A stretch of DNA of 64,000 nucleotides, from the NCBI GenBank assembly GCA_016291185.1, contig JAEFAI010000004.1, forward strand, positions 42,355 through 106,354, written 5' to 3'. The notes beneath the pieces were generated by a model. That model saw only the letters and a program-made list of their open reading frames with translations. It did not search any database and was not told the DNA's origin. Position numbers and translations under genes: made by a program. Source of the DNA: Bacteroidales bacterium. Its GTDB lineage: Bacteria > Bacteroidota > Bacteroidia > Bacteroidales > UBA932. Within the stretch, counting starts at the first letter, position 1. Every line of letters begins with the position of its first letter. Shown piece by piece: positions 25,269-33,310 of this stretch.

Positions 25269-26147
25269 CTATTTTGCCAATTTTTTCGCCTGTTTCAGGA
25301 GCGCTTTGGAGGGGACGGGGGCGAGGTCGGTGCGGGCCAGCGTCCAGCGGACGGTCCAGCTCAGCGTGGCACCGGGGGCGAGGGTGGTGTAGGCGCCCTG
25401 CTCCTCGATCTCGACGAAGGTCTTGCCCGGGTTGGCGTAGGCCTGGATCTCGGCCTCGGCGGGGGCGGCCTGTCCGGCCTTGAGATCCTGGAACTTCTTC
25501 ACGAAGAGCAGGCCCTTGGCGCAGTAGGCAAGCCAGCCGCGGCCGTCGGCGTTGATCTTGCGATTCTCGCGGGCCTCGTCCATCACGTACCAGGCTGCGC
25601 CCTGGGTGAACTCGAAGGGCAGGCCGGTCATGTTGTTGGCGGGCTCGACAGCCGGGGCGACGAAGAAGAGCACGCCGTCGTTGGGCACGCGGGAGATCTC
25701 CCACGGGGCCACCTGGCGGGTCTCGCCGGACTCGTTGACGATGGTGTAGGTGATGGCGATGGCGCCCTTCTTCGGGTCGGTGGCGAATTCCTTGCGGACG
25801 CTGTAGCCGAAGCGGGACTTGTCGCCGGTCAGGACGAGCTTGTCGCCCTGGATCTCGGCCTTGAAGGGCTTGGAGTCATATTCCGCCACCGGGGGCCAGT
25901 TCCACTCGCTCTGCGGGCTGGTCCAGAAGGTGCTGCCGAAAGAGTTCGGCATGCGGCCCTGGTTGAGGACTTCGTCCTCGCCGAGCTTGTAGGAGAGGAT
26001 CTTGCCGCCGCGGTTGGCGTCGATGGTCATGGTAGTCTGTCCGACGGCGATGGTGTACTTGCCGTCAGCCTCGGTGATGGTTTGCGCCGAGGCGCTTGCG
26101 GCCGCTGCGAGCAGGCAGGCGGCCAGGAGAGAGAGGTTGCGTTTCAT
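25269..26147 (-). CDS. Exported DUF4380-domain protein
   Basis: 292 aa with signal peptide MKRNLSLLAACLLAAAASASA. The rest reads as the DUF4380 family (DANRGGKILSYKLGEDEVLN, FWTSPQSEWNWPP, APWEISRVPNDG), a galactose-mutarotase-like beta-sandwich found in Bacteroidota, function not established. Its own promoter and terminator make it monocistronic. It might bind or epimerise a sugar, but nothing in the sequence proves this. Confidence 0.78.
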   Translation of the reverse strand: MKRNLSLLAACLLAAAASASAQTITEADGKYTIAVGQTTMTIDANRGGKILSYKLGEDEVLNQGRMPNSFGSTFWTSPQSEWNWPPVAEYDSKPFKAEIQGDKLVLTGDKSRFGYSVRKEFATDPKKGAIAITYTIVNESGETRQVAPWEISRVPNDGVLFFVAPAVEPANNMTGLPFEFTQGAAWYVMDEARENRKINADGRGWLAYCAKGLLFVKKFQDLKAGQAAPAEAEIQAYANPGKTFVEIEEQGAYTTLAPGATLSWTVRWTLARTDLAPVPSKALLKQAKKLAK

Positions 26148-26175
26148 GTATTGATTTGGTTTGGTTTCAAACTCT

Positions 26176-26183
26176 CAAATATA
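26176..26183 (-). promoter_or_regulatory. Promoter -7 box of the DUF4380 gene
   Basis: TATATTTG on the minus strand, 28 nt before ATG 26147. Confidence 0.6.
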
Positions 26184-26221
26184 GCAAAAAAACGCGAACT
26201 GCTCTCCCCGCCGCTGACTGG

Positions 26222-27946
26222 CTAAGCGCCGTGGTGCTTCGCTGCGGGGGCGGGCTCGGTGGCGATGATCTGCGCGGCGCGCTCGAGGGCCAGGGAGATG
26301 TGGCTGCAGATGTTCTCCTGGCCGACCAGCTCGTCCATGCCGGCGTTCTTGAGCACCTTCATCACGGACGGGTTGACGCCGGAGAGGACCACCTTCACGC
26401 CCATCTGGGCACACATGCGGCACATATTAGAAAGGTTGTGCACGCCCGTGGAGTCGATGAACGGGACCTTGCGCATGCGGATGATGCGGACCTTGGCGCG
26501 GCCGCCCATGTCGCCCATCATCTCCTCGAACTTGTTGCCGATGCCGAAGAAGTAGGGACCGTTGATCTCGTACACCTTCACGCCCTCCGGGATGGTCAGG
26601 TGCTCCAGGTTGCCGAGCACGTCGGAGTCGGCGTTCGGGTCGATCTCGTCGCTGAGCACGGAGACGTTGGTCGTCTCGGCCATACGCTTCATGCACAGCA
26701 GGCAGGCGATCAGCACACCCACTTCGATGGCGACCGTCAGGTCGAAGATCACGGTCAGGAAGAAGGTGACCAGCAGCACGATGATGTCCGACTTGGGGTT
26801 CTTGAGGATGGCCTTGAAGCTGCGCCACTCACTCATATTATAGGACACGACCACCAGCACACCGGCCAGGCAGGACATCGGGATGTACTGCACCAGCGGC
26901 ATCAGGAAGAGGTAGATGAGCGCCAGCACGATGGCGTGCGCGATGCCGGCCACGGGGGTGCGGCCGCCGTTGTTGATGTTCGTCATGGTGCGGGCGATGG
27001 CGCCGGTGGCCGGGATGCCGCCAATCAGCGGCGAGACCATGTTGGCGATGCCCTGGGCCATGAGCTCCTGGTTGCTGTCGTGGCGGTCGCCGATCACACC
27101 GTCCGCCACGGCGGCGGAGAGCAGCGACTCGATGGCGCCCAGCATGGCGATGACCATAGCCGGCTGCGCCAGGCGCGTGATGGTCTCCCAGTTGATCTTG
27201 GGGACCTCCGGCTGGGGCAGGCTGCTGGAGATGGTGAAGCGGTCGCCGATGGTCTCGATGCCCGTGACGCCCGCCCGCTTGAGCAGGAGCGTGACCACGG
27301 TCATCAGCACAATGGCGACGAGCGAGCCGGGAATGCGGCGGCTGACCTTCGGGGTGAAGACGATGATGAGTATACTGGCCACGCCGATCAGCAGCGACCA
27401 CCAGCTCACGGTGTCGAAATGCTGCGCATAGACGGCCCATTTGTCGATAAACCCGGCCGGAACGCTTTCGATCTGCAGGCCGAAAAGGTCCTTGATCTGG
27501 GTGGCGAAGATGGTCAGGGCGATACCGCTCGTGAAGCCGACGACGATCGGGTAGGGGATGTACTTGATGATGGTGCCAAGGTGCAGCACGCCCATCAGGA
27601 TGAGGAAGGCGCCCGCCATGAACGTGGCGATCATGAGCCCGTTCATGCCGTACTCCTGGATGATGCCGTAAACGATGACGATGAAAGCGCCCGTAGGGCC
27701 GCCGATCTGCACTTTGCTGCCGCCGAAGAAGGAAATGATGAAACCGGCGACGATGGCTGTCAGGATGCCGGCCTCGGGGGTCGCGCCGGACGCGATGCCG
27801 AAGGCGATGGCCAGCGGCAGGGCCACGATACCGACGATGACGCCTGCCAGCAGGTCCTGGACCAGCGTCTCCTTGCTGTAACCGTTCTTGATGGAAGAGA
27901 ACAGTTTGGGACTGAACTTAAAACTGAAAATCCCTTTGATACTCAT
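26222..27946 (-). CDS. SulP-family anion transporter with STAS domain
   Basis: 574 aa. Residues about 25-420 carry the 10-14 membrane segments of SLC26/SulP carriers (DLLAGVIVGIVALPLAIAFGIASG, GGPTGAFIVIVYGII, VGFTSGIALTIFATQIKDLFGL, NQELMAQGIANMVSPLIGGIPATGAIARTMTNI). Residues about 440-560 are a cytoplasmic STAS domain (KVYEINGPYFFGIGNKFEE, VPFIDSTGVHNL). Substrates of the family include sulfate, bicarbonate and chloride; which applies here is unknown. Start MSIKGIFSFKFSP (27946) is preferred over the 12-residue longer frame. It lies 81 bp downstream of hisS on the same strand. Confidence 0.9.
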   Translation of the reverse strand: MSIKGIFSFKFSPKLFSSIKNGYSKETLVQDLLAGVIVGIVALPLAIAFGIASGATPEAGILTAIVAGFIISFFGGSKVQIGGPTGAFIVIVYGIIQEYGMNGLMIATFMAGAFLILMGVLHLGTIIKYIPYPIVVGFTSGIALTIFATQIKDLFGLQIESVPAGFIDKWAVYAQHFDTVSWWSLLIGVASILIIVFTPKVSRRIPGSLVAIVLMTVVTLLLKRAGVTGIETIGDRFTISSSLPQPEVPKINWETITRLAQPAMVIAMLGAIESLLSAAVADGVIGDRHDSNQELMAQGIANMVSPLIGGIPATGAIARTMTNINNGGRTPVAGIAHAIVLALIYLFLMPLVQYIPMSCLAGVLVVVSYNMSEWRSFKAILKNPKSDIIVLLVTFFLTVIFDLTVAIEVGVLIACLLCMKRMAETTNVSVLSDEIDPNADSDVLGNLEHLTIPEGVKVYEINGPYFFGIGNKFEEMMGDMGGRAKVRIIRMRKVPFIDSTGVHNLSNMCRMCAQMGVKVVLSGVNPSVMKVLKNAGMDELVGQENICSHISLALERAAQIIATEPAPAAKHHGA

Positions 27947-28027
27947 ACTTTTCAAAAAAATAATACACACGGTCCCGCCCATCCCGGGAAGGACACTTAC
28001 TACTTGATATATATTCCGGGCAGAGGT

Positions 28028-29383
28028 TTACGCCTGTGCCAGGAAGGAAATGATCCCACGGACGTCGTCCCTGGGGAATGTTTTCTGTTCGCCGGAGGCG
28101 AGATTCTTCAAATTCACGACGCCCTGCTCCATCTCGGACGCGCCCGTGATGGACAGGAACGGGATGGCCTTGCGGTCGGCGTAGTCGAACTGCTTCTTGA
28201 GCTTGGCGGCGTCGGGATACAGCTCCACCGCCACGCCTTCCGCGCGGAGCGCTGCGGCGAGCGGGAGCAGGTAGCGGACTTCGTCCGGGCCCATGTTCGC
28301 GAGCAGCAGGCGCGTGGCGCTGCACAGGCCTTTCGGGAACTTGTCCAGGCCCTTGAGTACGTCGTAGATGCGGTCGGCGCCGAAGCTCACGCCCACGCCC
28401 GACATGTCGGGCAGGCCGAAGATGCCGGTCAGGTTGTCGTAGCGGCCGCCGCCGCAGATGCTGCCGATCTGCCAGTCCTGCGCCTTCACCTCGAAGATCG
28501 CGCCCGTATAGTAATTGAGGCCGCGCGCGAGCGAGAGGTCGATCTCGGCCGGGGTCTTGATGCCCGCGGCCTCGATGAATCCGAACAGCTCCTCGAGCTC
28601 GTCCAGGCCTTTCAGACCAGTCTCGGAGGCGCCCATGATGGCGCGCATCTGTGCGAGCTTCTCGGCGTTCGAGCCGCTCAGCGTCAGCACCGGCTCGAGC
28701 ACGGCGATGGCCGCGTCGGTGAGGCCCTTCTCGCGCATCTCGTCCTTGACGGCGTCCAGGCCGATCTTGTCCAGTTTGTCGATCGCGACCGTGATGTCCA
28801 CGACCTTGTCGGGGAAGCCGCAGATCTCCGCCAGGCCCGTCAGGACCTTGCGGTTGTTGATCTTGATGAGCACGCGCACCCCCAACTGCTCGAAGACCTT
28901 GTCCACGATCTGCACCAGCTCCAGCTCACACAGCTGGTTGCGGGAGCCGATGGCGTCCACGTCGCACTGGTAGAATTCGCGGTAGCGGCCTTTCTGCGGG
29001 CGGTCGGCGCGCCAGACCGGCTGGATCTGGAAGCGCTTGAAGGGGAAGGAGAGCTCATTCTGGTGCTGCACCACGAAGCGGGCGAACGGCACCGTGAGGT
29101 CGTAGCGCAGGCCCTTCTCGCACACCTGCGGGGTCAGCGGCCGGGACATGTCCACGTCCGCAAAGGCGTCGCCGGAATTGAGGATGCGGTACAGGAGCTT
29201 GTCGCCCTCCTCGCCGTACTTGCCGAGCAGGGTGGAAAGGTTCTCCATCGCAGGTGTCTCGATCTGGGCGTAGCCGAAAGTTTTGAACACCGAACGGATC
29301 GTGTCGAAGATATAATTGCGCTCGGCGGTCTCTTGCGGGCCGAAGTCGCGGGTCCCCTTGGGTATGGAAGGTTTCTGTGCCAT
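28028..29383 (-). CDS. hisS: Histidyl-tRNA synthetase
   Basis: Class II aminoacyl-tRNA synthetase (451 aa) charging tRNA-His, whose gene is also in this window. Seen: [11 protein letters not shown] at the N-terminus, motif 2 region [14 protein letters not shown], histidine-binding [14 protein letters not shown], motif 3 [12 protein letters not shown], and a C-terminal anticodon-binding domain ([33 protein letters not shown]). Length is normal. Its promoter lies back to back with that of sppA. Confidence 0.96.
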   Translation of the reverse strand: MAQKPSIPKGTRDFGPQETAERNYIFDTIRSVFKTFGYAQIETPAMENLSTLLGKYGEEGDKLLYRILNSGDAFADVDMSRPLTPQVCEKGLRYDLTVPFARFVVQHQNELSFPFKRFQIQPVWRADRPQKGRYREFYQCDVDAIGSRNQLCELELVQIVDKVFEQLGVRVLIKINNRKVLTGLAEICGFPDKVVDITVAIDKLDKIGLDAVKDEMREKGLTDAAIAVLEPVLTLSGSNAEKLAQMRAIMGASETGLKGLDELEELFGFIEAAGIKTPAEIDLSLARGLNYYTGAIFEVKAQDWQIGSICGGGRYDNLTGIFGLPDMSGVGVSFGADRIYDVLKGLDKFPKGLCSATRLLLANMGPDEVRYLLPLAAALRAEGVAVELYPDAAKLKKQFDYADRKAIPFLSITGASEMEQGVVNLKNLASGEQKTFPRDDVRGIISFLAQA

Positions 29384-29389
29384 CAGTCT

Positions 29390-29420
29390 TTGAAATATTC
29401 TGCAAATTTACCTACTTTTG
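29390..29420 (+). promoter_or_regulatory. Promoter of sppA
   Basis: TTG (29390-29392), 20 nt, then TACTTTTG (29413-29420), 21 nt before the ATG. Overlaps the hisS promoter on the other strand. Confidence 0.75.
29403..29410 (-). promoter_or_regulatory. Promoter -7 box of hisS
   Basis: TAAATTTG on the minus strand, 19 nt before the hisS ATG. It is separated by only 2 bp from the opposing sppA -7 box. Confidence 0.65.
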
Positions 29421-29441
29421 TGAAATTATCGATTTTTTATC

Positions 29442-31241
29442 ATGAAAGATTTTGTCAAAATGGTACTGGCCGTGATTTGCGGCCTCGTCATCATGGGAAT
29501 CATCTGCTTCATCCTGACCTTCGGGATGATAGGCTCGATGGCCGCGGCGGGCAGCAGCAAGCCTGTCCTGCCCAAGTCCGGCGTGCTCAAGATCGACCTG
29601 GGCTCGATGGTCATCGGTGAGCAGACGCAGGAGGGCAGCCCCTTCGGCAACATGGACCCGACGACCTTGGTCATGGGCGGCAGCATGGAGACGCCCGACG
29701 TGCTCGGCATCTGGGATGCCGTGCAGGCCGTTAACGCCGCTGCCACAGACCCCGCGGTGAAGTTCATCTACTTGCGCACCGACGACAACGCCACCGACGT
29801 GGCCACCCTGGGCGAGCTCCGCGAAGCGCTCGCGCAGTTCCGCGCCACGAGCGGCAAGCCCGTTGTCGCTTATATGGAGAATCCCGGCGCCGCCACCTAC
29901 TACCTCGCGTCCGTCTCTGACAAAATCTACATGGCTCCTTATCTGGGCATTACGCCCCAGTTCACGGGCGTCGGCACCCAGATGTATTTCCTGGGCGACC
30001 TGCTCAAGCGCTTCGGCGTGAATATGCAGCTCATCCGCCACGGCAAATATAAGTCCGCCGGCGAGATGTACACCCGCGGTAGCTCCAGCGCCGAGAACCG
30101 CGAGCAGTACCAGCGCATGATCGACTCGATGTGGGAGACGCTCGGCAGCACGATCGCCGAGGCTCGCGGCATCGACATCGCGCAGCTGGACGAGGCGATC
30201 TCCGGCCTCAAACTCCGCCTGCCGGAGGACTTCGTGACCTGCGGCCTCGCCGACGAGCTGCTCGACCAGGACGCCCTGGAGAACAAGCTCGCCGCCCTTG
30301 CGGTGGAGGAGAAGTATAAGAATATCAAGTGGATCGGCCTTTCTGACTATGCTTCCGCCAAGCTCGTCCCGTCTAAGGTCCGGCAGAAGATCGCCGTCAT
30401 CTACGCCGACGGCGAGATCGTGGACGGCAGCGGCAAGTCCGACATCGCCGGCGACCGCTTCGCCAAGCTGATCAACAAGGTTTGCGCCGACTCCACGGTC
30501 AAGGCCGTGGTGCTCCGCGTCAACTCCCCGGGCGGCTCCGTGACCGCTTCCGAGAAGATCAAGGCTGCCTTGGACAAGCTGCAGGCCGAGAAGCCCGTCG
30601 TGGCCTCCTATGGCGCCTACGCAGCCTCCGGCGGCTACTGGATCTCCAATAACTGCAATAAGATCTTCTCCGACGCCGCCACCCTCACCGGCTCCATCGG
30701 CGTGTTCGGTCTTGTGCCGGACTTTTCCAAGACGGCGAGCGACATCGCCCACGTGGGCGTGGAGAGCGTCACCTCCCACAAGCACGGCGACATGCTGAGC
30801 CTGATGCGTCCGCTCGACAAAGATGAATACGATTTCATGCTGACCGGCATCGAGGCCGTCTATGACCGCTTCACCACCATCGTGTCCGAAGGCCGCGGGA
30901 TCCCCAAGGAGACCGTGGACGCCATCGGCCAGGGTCGCGTGTGGACCGGCGCCGACGCCCTCAAGATCAATCTGGTTGATGAAATCGGCACCCTCGAGGA
31001 CGCCATCCGCTACGCCGCCGTCGCGGCCGGCGAGGGCGACCTGGAGAAGTGGAACGTCAAGGGCTATCCCGCTCCGCCGACTTCCATGGAGCAGCTGATG
31101 AATCTGCTCGGAGAGAAGAACGGCGGCGATGACGCGCTTCTGCGGGCCGTTCCCGCGAGTGCCTCGCTGATCGAGTCCCTGCGCCGCGCCACCCAGCCGC
31201 AGGTCTTCGCCCGCCTCGACACCGAAATCGAAGTTCGCTAA
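29442..31241 (+). CDS. sppA: Signal peptide peptidase SppA, 67K type
   Basis: Inner-membrane serine protease (599 aa) that degrades cleaved signal peptides in the periplasm. Seen: N-terminal membrane segment (FVKMVLAVICGLVIMGIICFILTFGMIG) and two tandem S49 domains. General base K204 lies in the first domain (GKYKSAGEMYTRGSS) and nucleophile S366 in the second (NSPGGSVTASEKI), as in the E. coli enzyme. Length is typical of the duplicated form. Followed by a palindromic repeat at 31247-31274 and then the initiator tRNA. Confidence 0.94.
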   Translation: MKDFVKMVLAVICGLVIMGIICFILTFGMIGSMAAAGSSKPVLPKSGVLKIDLGSMVIGEQTQEGSPFGNMDPTTLVMGGSMETPDVLGIWDAVQAVNAAATDPAVKFIYLRTDDNATDVATLGELREALAQFRATSGKPVVAYMENPGAATYYLASVSDKIYMAPYLGITPQFTGVGTQMYFLGDLLKRFGVNMQLIRHGKYKSAGEMYTRGSSSAENREQYQRMIDSMWETLGSTIAEARGIDIAQLDEAISGLKLRLPEDFVTCGLADELLDQDALENKLAALAVEEKYKNIKWIGLSDYASAKLVPSKVRQKIAVIYADGEIVDGSGKSDIAGDRFAKLINKVCADSTVKAVVLRVNSPGGSVTASEKIKAALDKLQAEKPVVASYGAYAASGGYWISNNCNKIFSDAATLTGSIGVFGLVPDFSKTASDIAHVGVESVTSHKHGDMLSLMRPLDKDEYDFMLTGIEAVYDRFTTIVSEGRGIPKETVDAIGQGRVWTGADALKINLVDEIGTLEDAIRYAAVAAGEGDLEKWNVKGYPAPPTSMEQLMNLLGEKNGGDDALLRAVPASASLIESLRRATQPQVFARLDTEIEVR

Positions 31242-31246
31242 TCTCC

Positions 31247-31274
31247 GTCATTCGCCGGCTCCGACCGGCGAATC
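31247..31274. repeat. Dispersed palindromic (REP-like) element, copy 1
   Basis: Perfect hairpin ATTCGCCGG-CTCCGA-CCGGCGAAT (31251-31274), six bases after the sppA stop. A 26-bp core including the preceding CGTC recurs in inverted orientation at 57941-57967, also just after a stop codon. It may also act as a transcript end or stabiliser for sppA; there is no T-run. Confidence 0.7.
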
Positions 31275-31283
31275 TTAAAAGTT

Positions 31284-31313
31284 TGCAGATTAAAAAATAA
31301 TTGCTACCTTTGC
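31284..31313 (+). promoter_or_regulatory. Promoter of the initiator tRNA
   Basis: TTG (31284-31286), exactly 19 nt, TACCTTTG (31306-31313); 12 nt before the tRNA. Same architecture as the tRNA-His promoter. Confidence 0.88.
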
Positions 31314-31325
31314 AGTCCCAAACAT

Positions 31326-31398
<73 letters not shown>

Positions 31399-31401
31399 CT
31401 C

Positions 31402-31434
31402 AGAAAGCACTTGCATTGCAGGTGCTTTCTTTTT
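31402..31434 (+). terminator. Intrinsic terminator of tRNA-fMet
   Basis: Stem AGAAAGCACTTGC / GCAGGTGCTTTCT (13 bp, one wobble, loop ATT) ending in a run of T. Confidence 0.9.
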
Positions 31435-31450
31435 CTAAATAGCCATTCTA

Positions 31451-31513
31451 TTCTTGCCGATATCGGCAAGAATTATTATATTTGTATCGGCATAGAAGCA
31501 TTAATTGCCGATA
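31451..31513 (+). promoter_or_regulatory. fic promoter with four-half-site operator
   Basis: TTG (31454-31456), 20 nt, TATATTTG (31477-31484) form a good promoter 33 nt before fic. Four copies of the half-site TTGCCGATA or its reverse lie around it: 31454-31462 and 31461-31469 overlap to make a perfect 22-bp palindrome (31451-31472) over the -33 region; TATCGGCA at 31485-31492 directly follows the -7 box; TTGCCGATA at 31505-31513 lies just before the ATG. The layout fits autorepression, most simply by the DNA-binding N-terminus of the Fic protein. Confidence 0.75.
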
Positions 31514-31517
31514 GATT

Positions 31518-32399
31518 ATGGAATTCATTACCGTCAGTCAATATGCAGAATTGCATAACCTTTCTGAACGCACGGTGCGAAACTGGTGCAGCGAAGGGAA
31601 AATGGACGGGGCTTTTCTTTCGGGGAAGACCTGGATCATTCCTGCCAATACCCCGCTGCCCAGAAAAGGGAAACGCATGGTTAGTCCACTTATGAAGCGC
31701 CTCAGGGAGGAAAAAGCAGGAAAAGTGAACGGGGGCATCTACCATAGAACCCAGATTGACCTCACTTACAATTCCAACCATATCGAAGGCAGCAGGCTTA
31801 CCCATGAGCAGACGCGCTACATTTTTGAAACCAACACCATCGGCATAACGGACGAAAGCGTGAATGTCGATGATATCGTAGAAACAACCAACCACTTCCG
31901 TTGCATCGACCTTATCATTGACCGAGCTGAGGAAAGGCTCTCGGAATCTTTCATAAAAGAGTTGCACCGCACCCTGAAAACCGGGACATCCGATAACAGG
32001 AAGGATTGGTTTAATGTCGGTGACTATAAGAAGCTTCCCAACGAGGTAGGGGGGAAAGCTACCTGCCCTCCTGAACAGGTCCATCAGAGAATGAAAGCAC
32101 TTCTTGCCGCCTACAACGCCAAGAAAGAGAAATCACTGGAGGACATCATTGACCTTCATCAGAGGTCCGAACTCATCCATCCTTTCCAGGACGGAAACGG
32201 ACGAGTCGGGCGTCTGGTGATGTTCAAGGAATGCCTGGCCAACGGTATCGTTCCGTTTATCATTACGGACGACCTCAAGTTTTTCTACTATCGTGGCCTT
32301 CGTGAATGGGGACACATCAACGGTTATCTGACTGACACTTGCCTCACGGCCCAGGACAACTACAAGGCACTTCTGGACTATTTTAAAATAAAGTACTGA
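31518..32399 (+). CDS. Fic-domain protein with N-terminal DNA-binding domain
   Basis: 293 aa. Residues 1-50 (FITVSQYAELHNLSERTVRNWCSEGKM ... GKTWIIPA) look like a MerR/excisionase-type winged helix-turn-helix. The Fic core follows with H221-P-F-Q-D-G-N-G-R-V-G-R, the full AMPylation active site. The inhibitory motif SNHIE90G lies before the core, so this is a class II (N-terminally self-inhibited) Fic enzyme. Such enzymes transfer AMP from ATP to protein hydroxyls; the target here is unknown. Base composition is AT-richer than the neighbours, suggesting acquisition. It is co-transcribed with the Vat-like gene 6 nt downstream. Confidence 0.9.
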   Translation: MEFITVSQYAELHNLSERTVRNWCSEGKMDGAFLSGKTWIIPANTPLPRKGKRMVSPLMKRLREEKAGKVNGGIYHRTQIDLTYNSNHIEGSRLTHEQTRYIFETNTIGITDESVNVDDIVETTNHFRCIDLIIDRAEERLSESFIKELHRTLKTGTSDNRKDWFNVGDYKKLPNEVGGKATCPPEQVHQRMKALLAAYNAKKEKSLEDIIDLHQRSELIHPFQDGNGRVGRLVMFKECLANGIVPFIITDDLKFFYYRGLREWGHINGYLTDTCLTAQDNYKALLDYFKIKY

Positions 32400-32405
32400 T
32401 AATCA

Positions 32406-33059
32406 ATGAGTAGAGTTATATCAACAAGGCCTGATCCGGACTCGGCTTTTCCAAATCCGAAGATCCCTAGTCTTTGCTTTATCAAGAATGTGGTAAAGAA
32501 TCCCCGTATCATCATCGGGAACTACACATACTATGATGACGTGGATGGTGCGGACCAGTTTGAGAAGCACGTCACCCATTTCTATGATTTCATCGGCGAC
32601 AAACTGATTATCGGGAAATTCTGCGCCATCGCCAAGGGCATTGAGTTCGTGATGAACGGGGCCAACCACAGAATGGATGGCGTGACGACCTATCCATTCT
32701 ACATAATGGGCGGAGAGTGGGGCAGCGCCATCGCTCCTGTAAAAGATGAATTGCCTCTGAAGGGCGATACCGTGGTCGGCAACGATGTCTGGATCGGTCA
32801 GAATGTGACCATTATGCCCGGTGTGCATATCGGCGACGGTGCCATCATTGGAGCAAATTCTGTCGTGGCCTCCGACATCCCTCCGTATGCCGTGGCTGCA
32901 GGTAATCCCTGCCGGGTGATCCGAAAGCGTTTCGATGACGAGTTCATCGCCTACCTTCTGGAACTGAAATGGTGGGACTGGGACATCGAGAAGATCGAGG
33001 CCAACTTTGAAGCGCTGTCCAGTGGAGATCTTTCTCTGATTAGAATGATTGCCAAGTAA
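32406..33059 (+). CDS. Vat/CatB-family xenobiotic O-acetyltransferase
   Basis: 217 aa left-handed beta-helix acetyltransferase. The blocks NYTYYDDVDG, IGKFCAIAKGIEFVMNGANHRMDG (with the likely catalytic His), LPLKGDTVVGNDVWIGQNVTIMPGVHIGDGAIIGANSVV and AAGNPCRVIRKRF closely follow the streptogramin A acetyltransferase (Vat) pattern. Known relatives inactivate streptogramin A or chloramphenicol with acetyl-CoA, but close homologues of unknown substrate are common, so resistance is a possibility only. Second gene of the fic operon, sharing its AT-richer composition. Confidence 0.87.
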   Translation: MSRVISTRPDPDSAFPNPKIPSLCFIKNVVKNPRIIIGNYTYYDDVDGADQFEKHVTHFYDFIGDKLIIGKFCAIAKGIEFVMNGANHRMDGVTTYPFYIMGGEWGSAIAPVKDELPLKGDTVVGNDVWIGQNVTIMPGVHIGDGAIIGANSVVASDIPPYAVAAGNPCRVIRKRFDDEFIAYLLELKWWDWDIEKIEANFEALSSGDLSLIRMIAK

Positions 33060-33310
33060 AATCCTGTTTATCGGTCAATCATCTCGATGAAAGACTGAAT
33101 CAGCAGCAACCCTTCGATGAACGAGAGGTTCGAGATTCGGAGGGTTTCGTAGCGGGAGGAGGACTCCCCCGCACGGCTGACGCCGTCCCCCTTCGGTCGG
33201 CCTCCGGCATGCCCGGCAAGCAATCATACGGCGAGGTCCGCCAGATAGGCTGACTTTCTTGTTTTTGTCATATTCTTCGTAACTTCGTGACTGCAGAACA
33301 ATAATCACAT
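33060..33310. other. Gap with a possible gene remnant, a tRNA-like inverted segment and the MATE promoter
   Basis: No intact gene. On the minus strand an approximately 50-codon frame without a start ends ...SSRYETLRISNLSFIEGLLL...IEMIDR-stop near 33073, which reads like a protein C-terminus and may be a remnant. Positions 33149-33166 are the reverse complement of the 3' end of tRNA-fMet (31382-31399) with one mismatch in 18. A GC-rich palindromic patch follows (33160-33230). At 33259-33287, TTG-18 nt-TAACTTCG is a near-consensus promoter for the MATE gene. Confidence 0.45.

Noticed and set aside
26096..29620. 1174-codon open frame on the plus strand across DUF4380, SulP and hisS
   Set aside because: It is antisense to well-supported genes, is full of His/Gln/Asp/Gly runs that mirror GC-rich codons, and matches no family.
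33075..33308. 77-codon minus-strand frame before the MATE gene
   Set aside because: Its composition (Arg/Pro-rich) comes from GC palindromes, and it overlaps the likely MATE promoter; another frame of this region looks more like a protein remnant.
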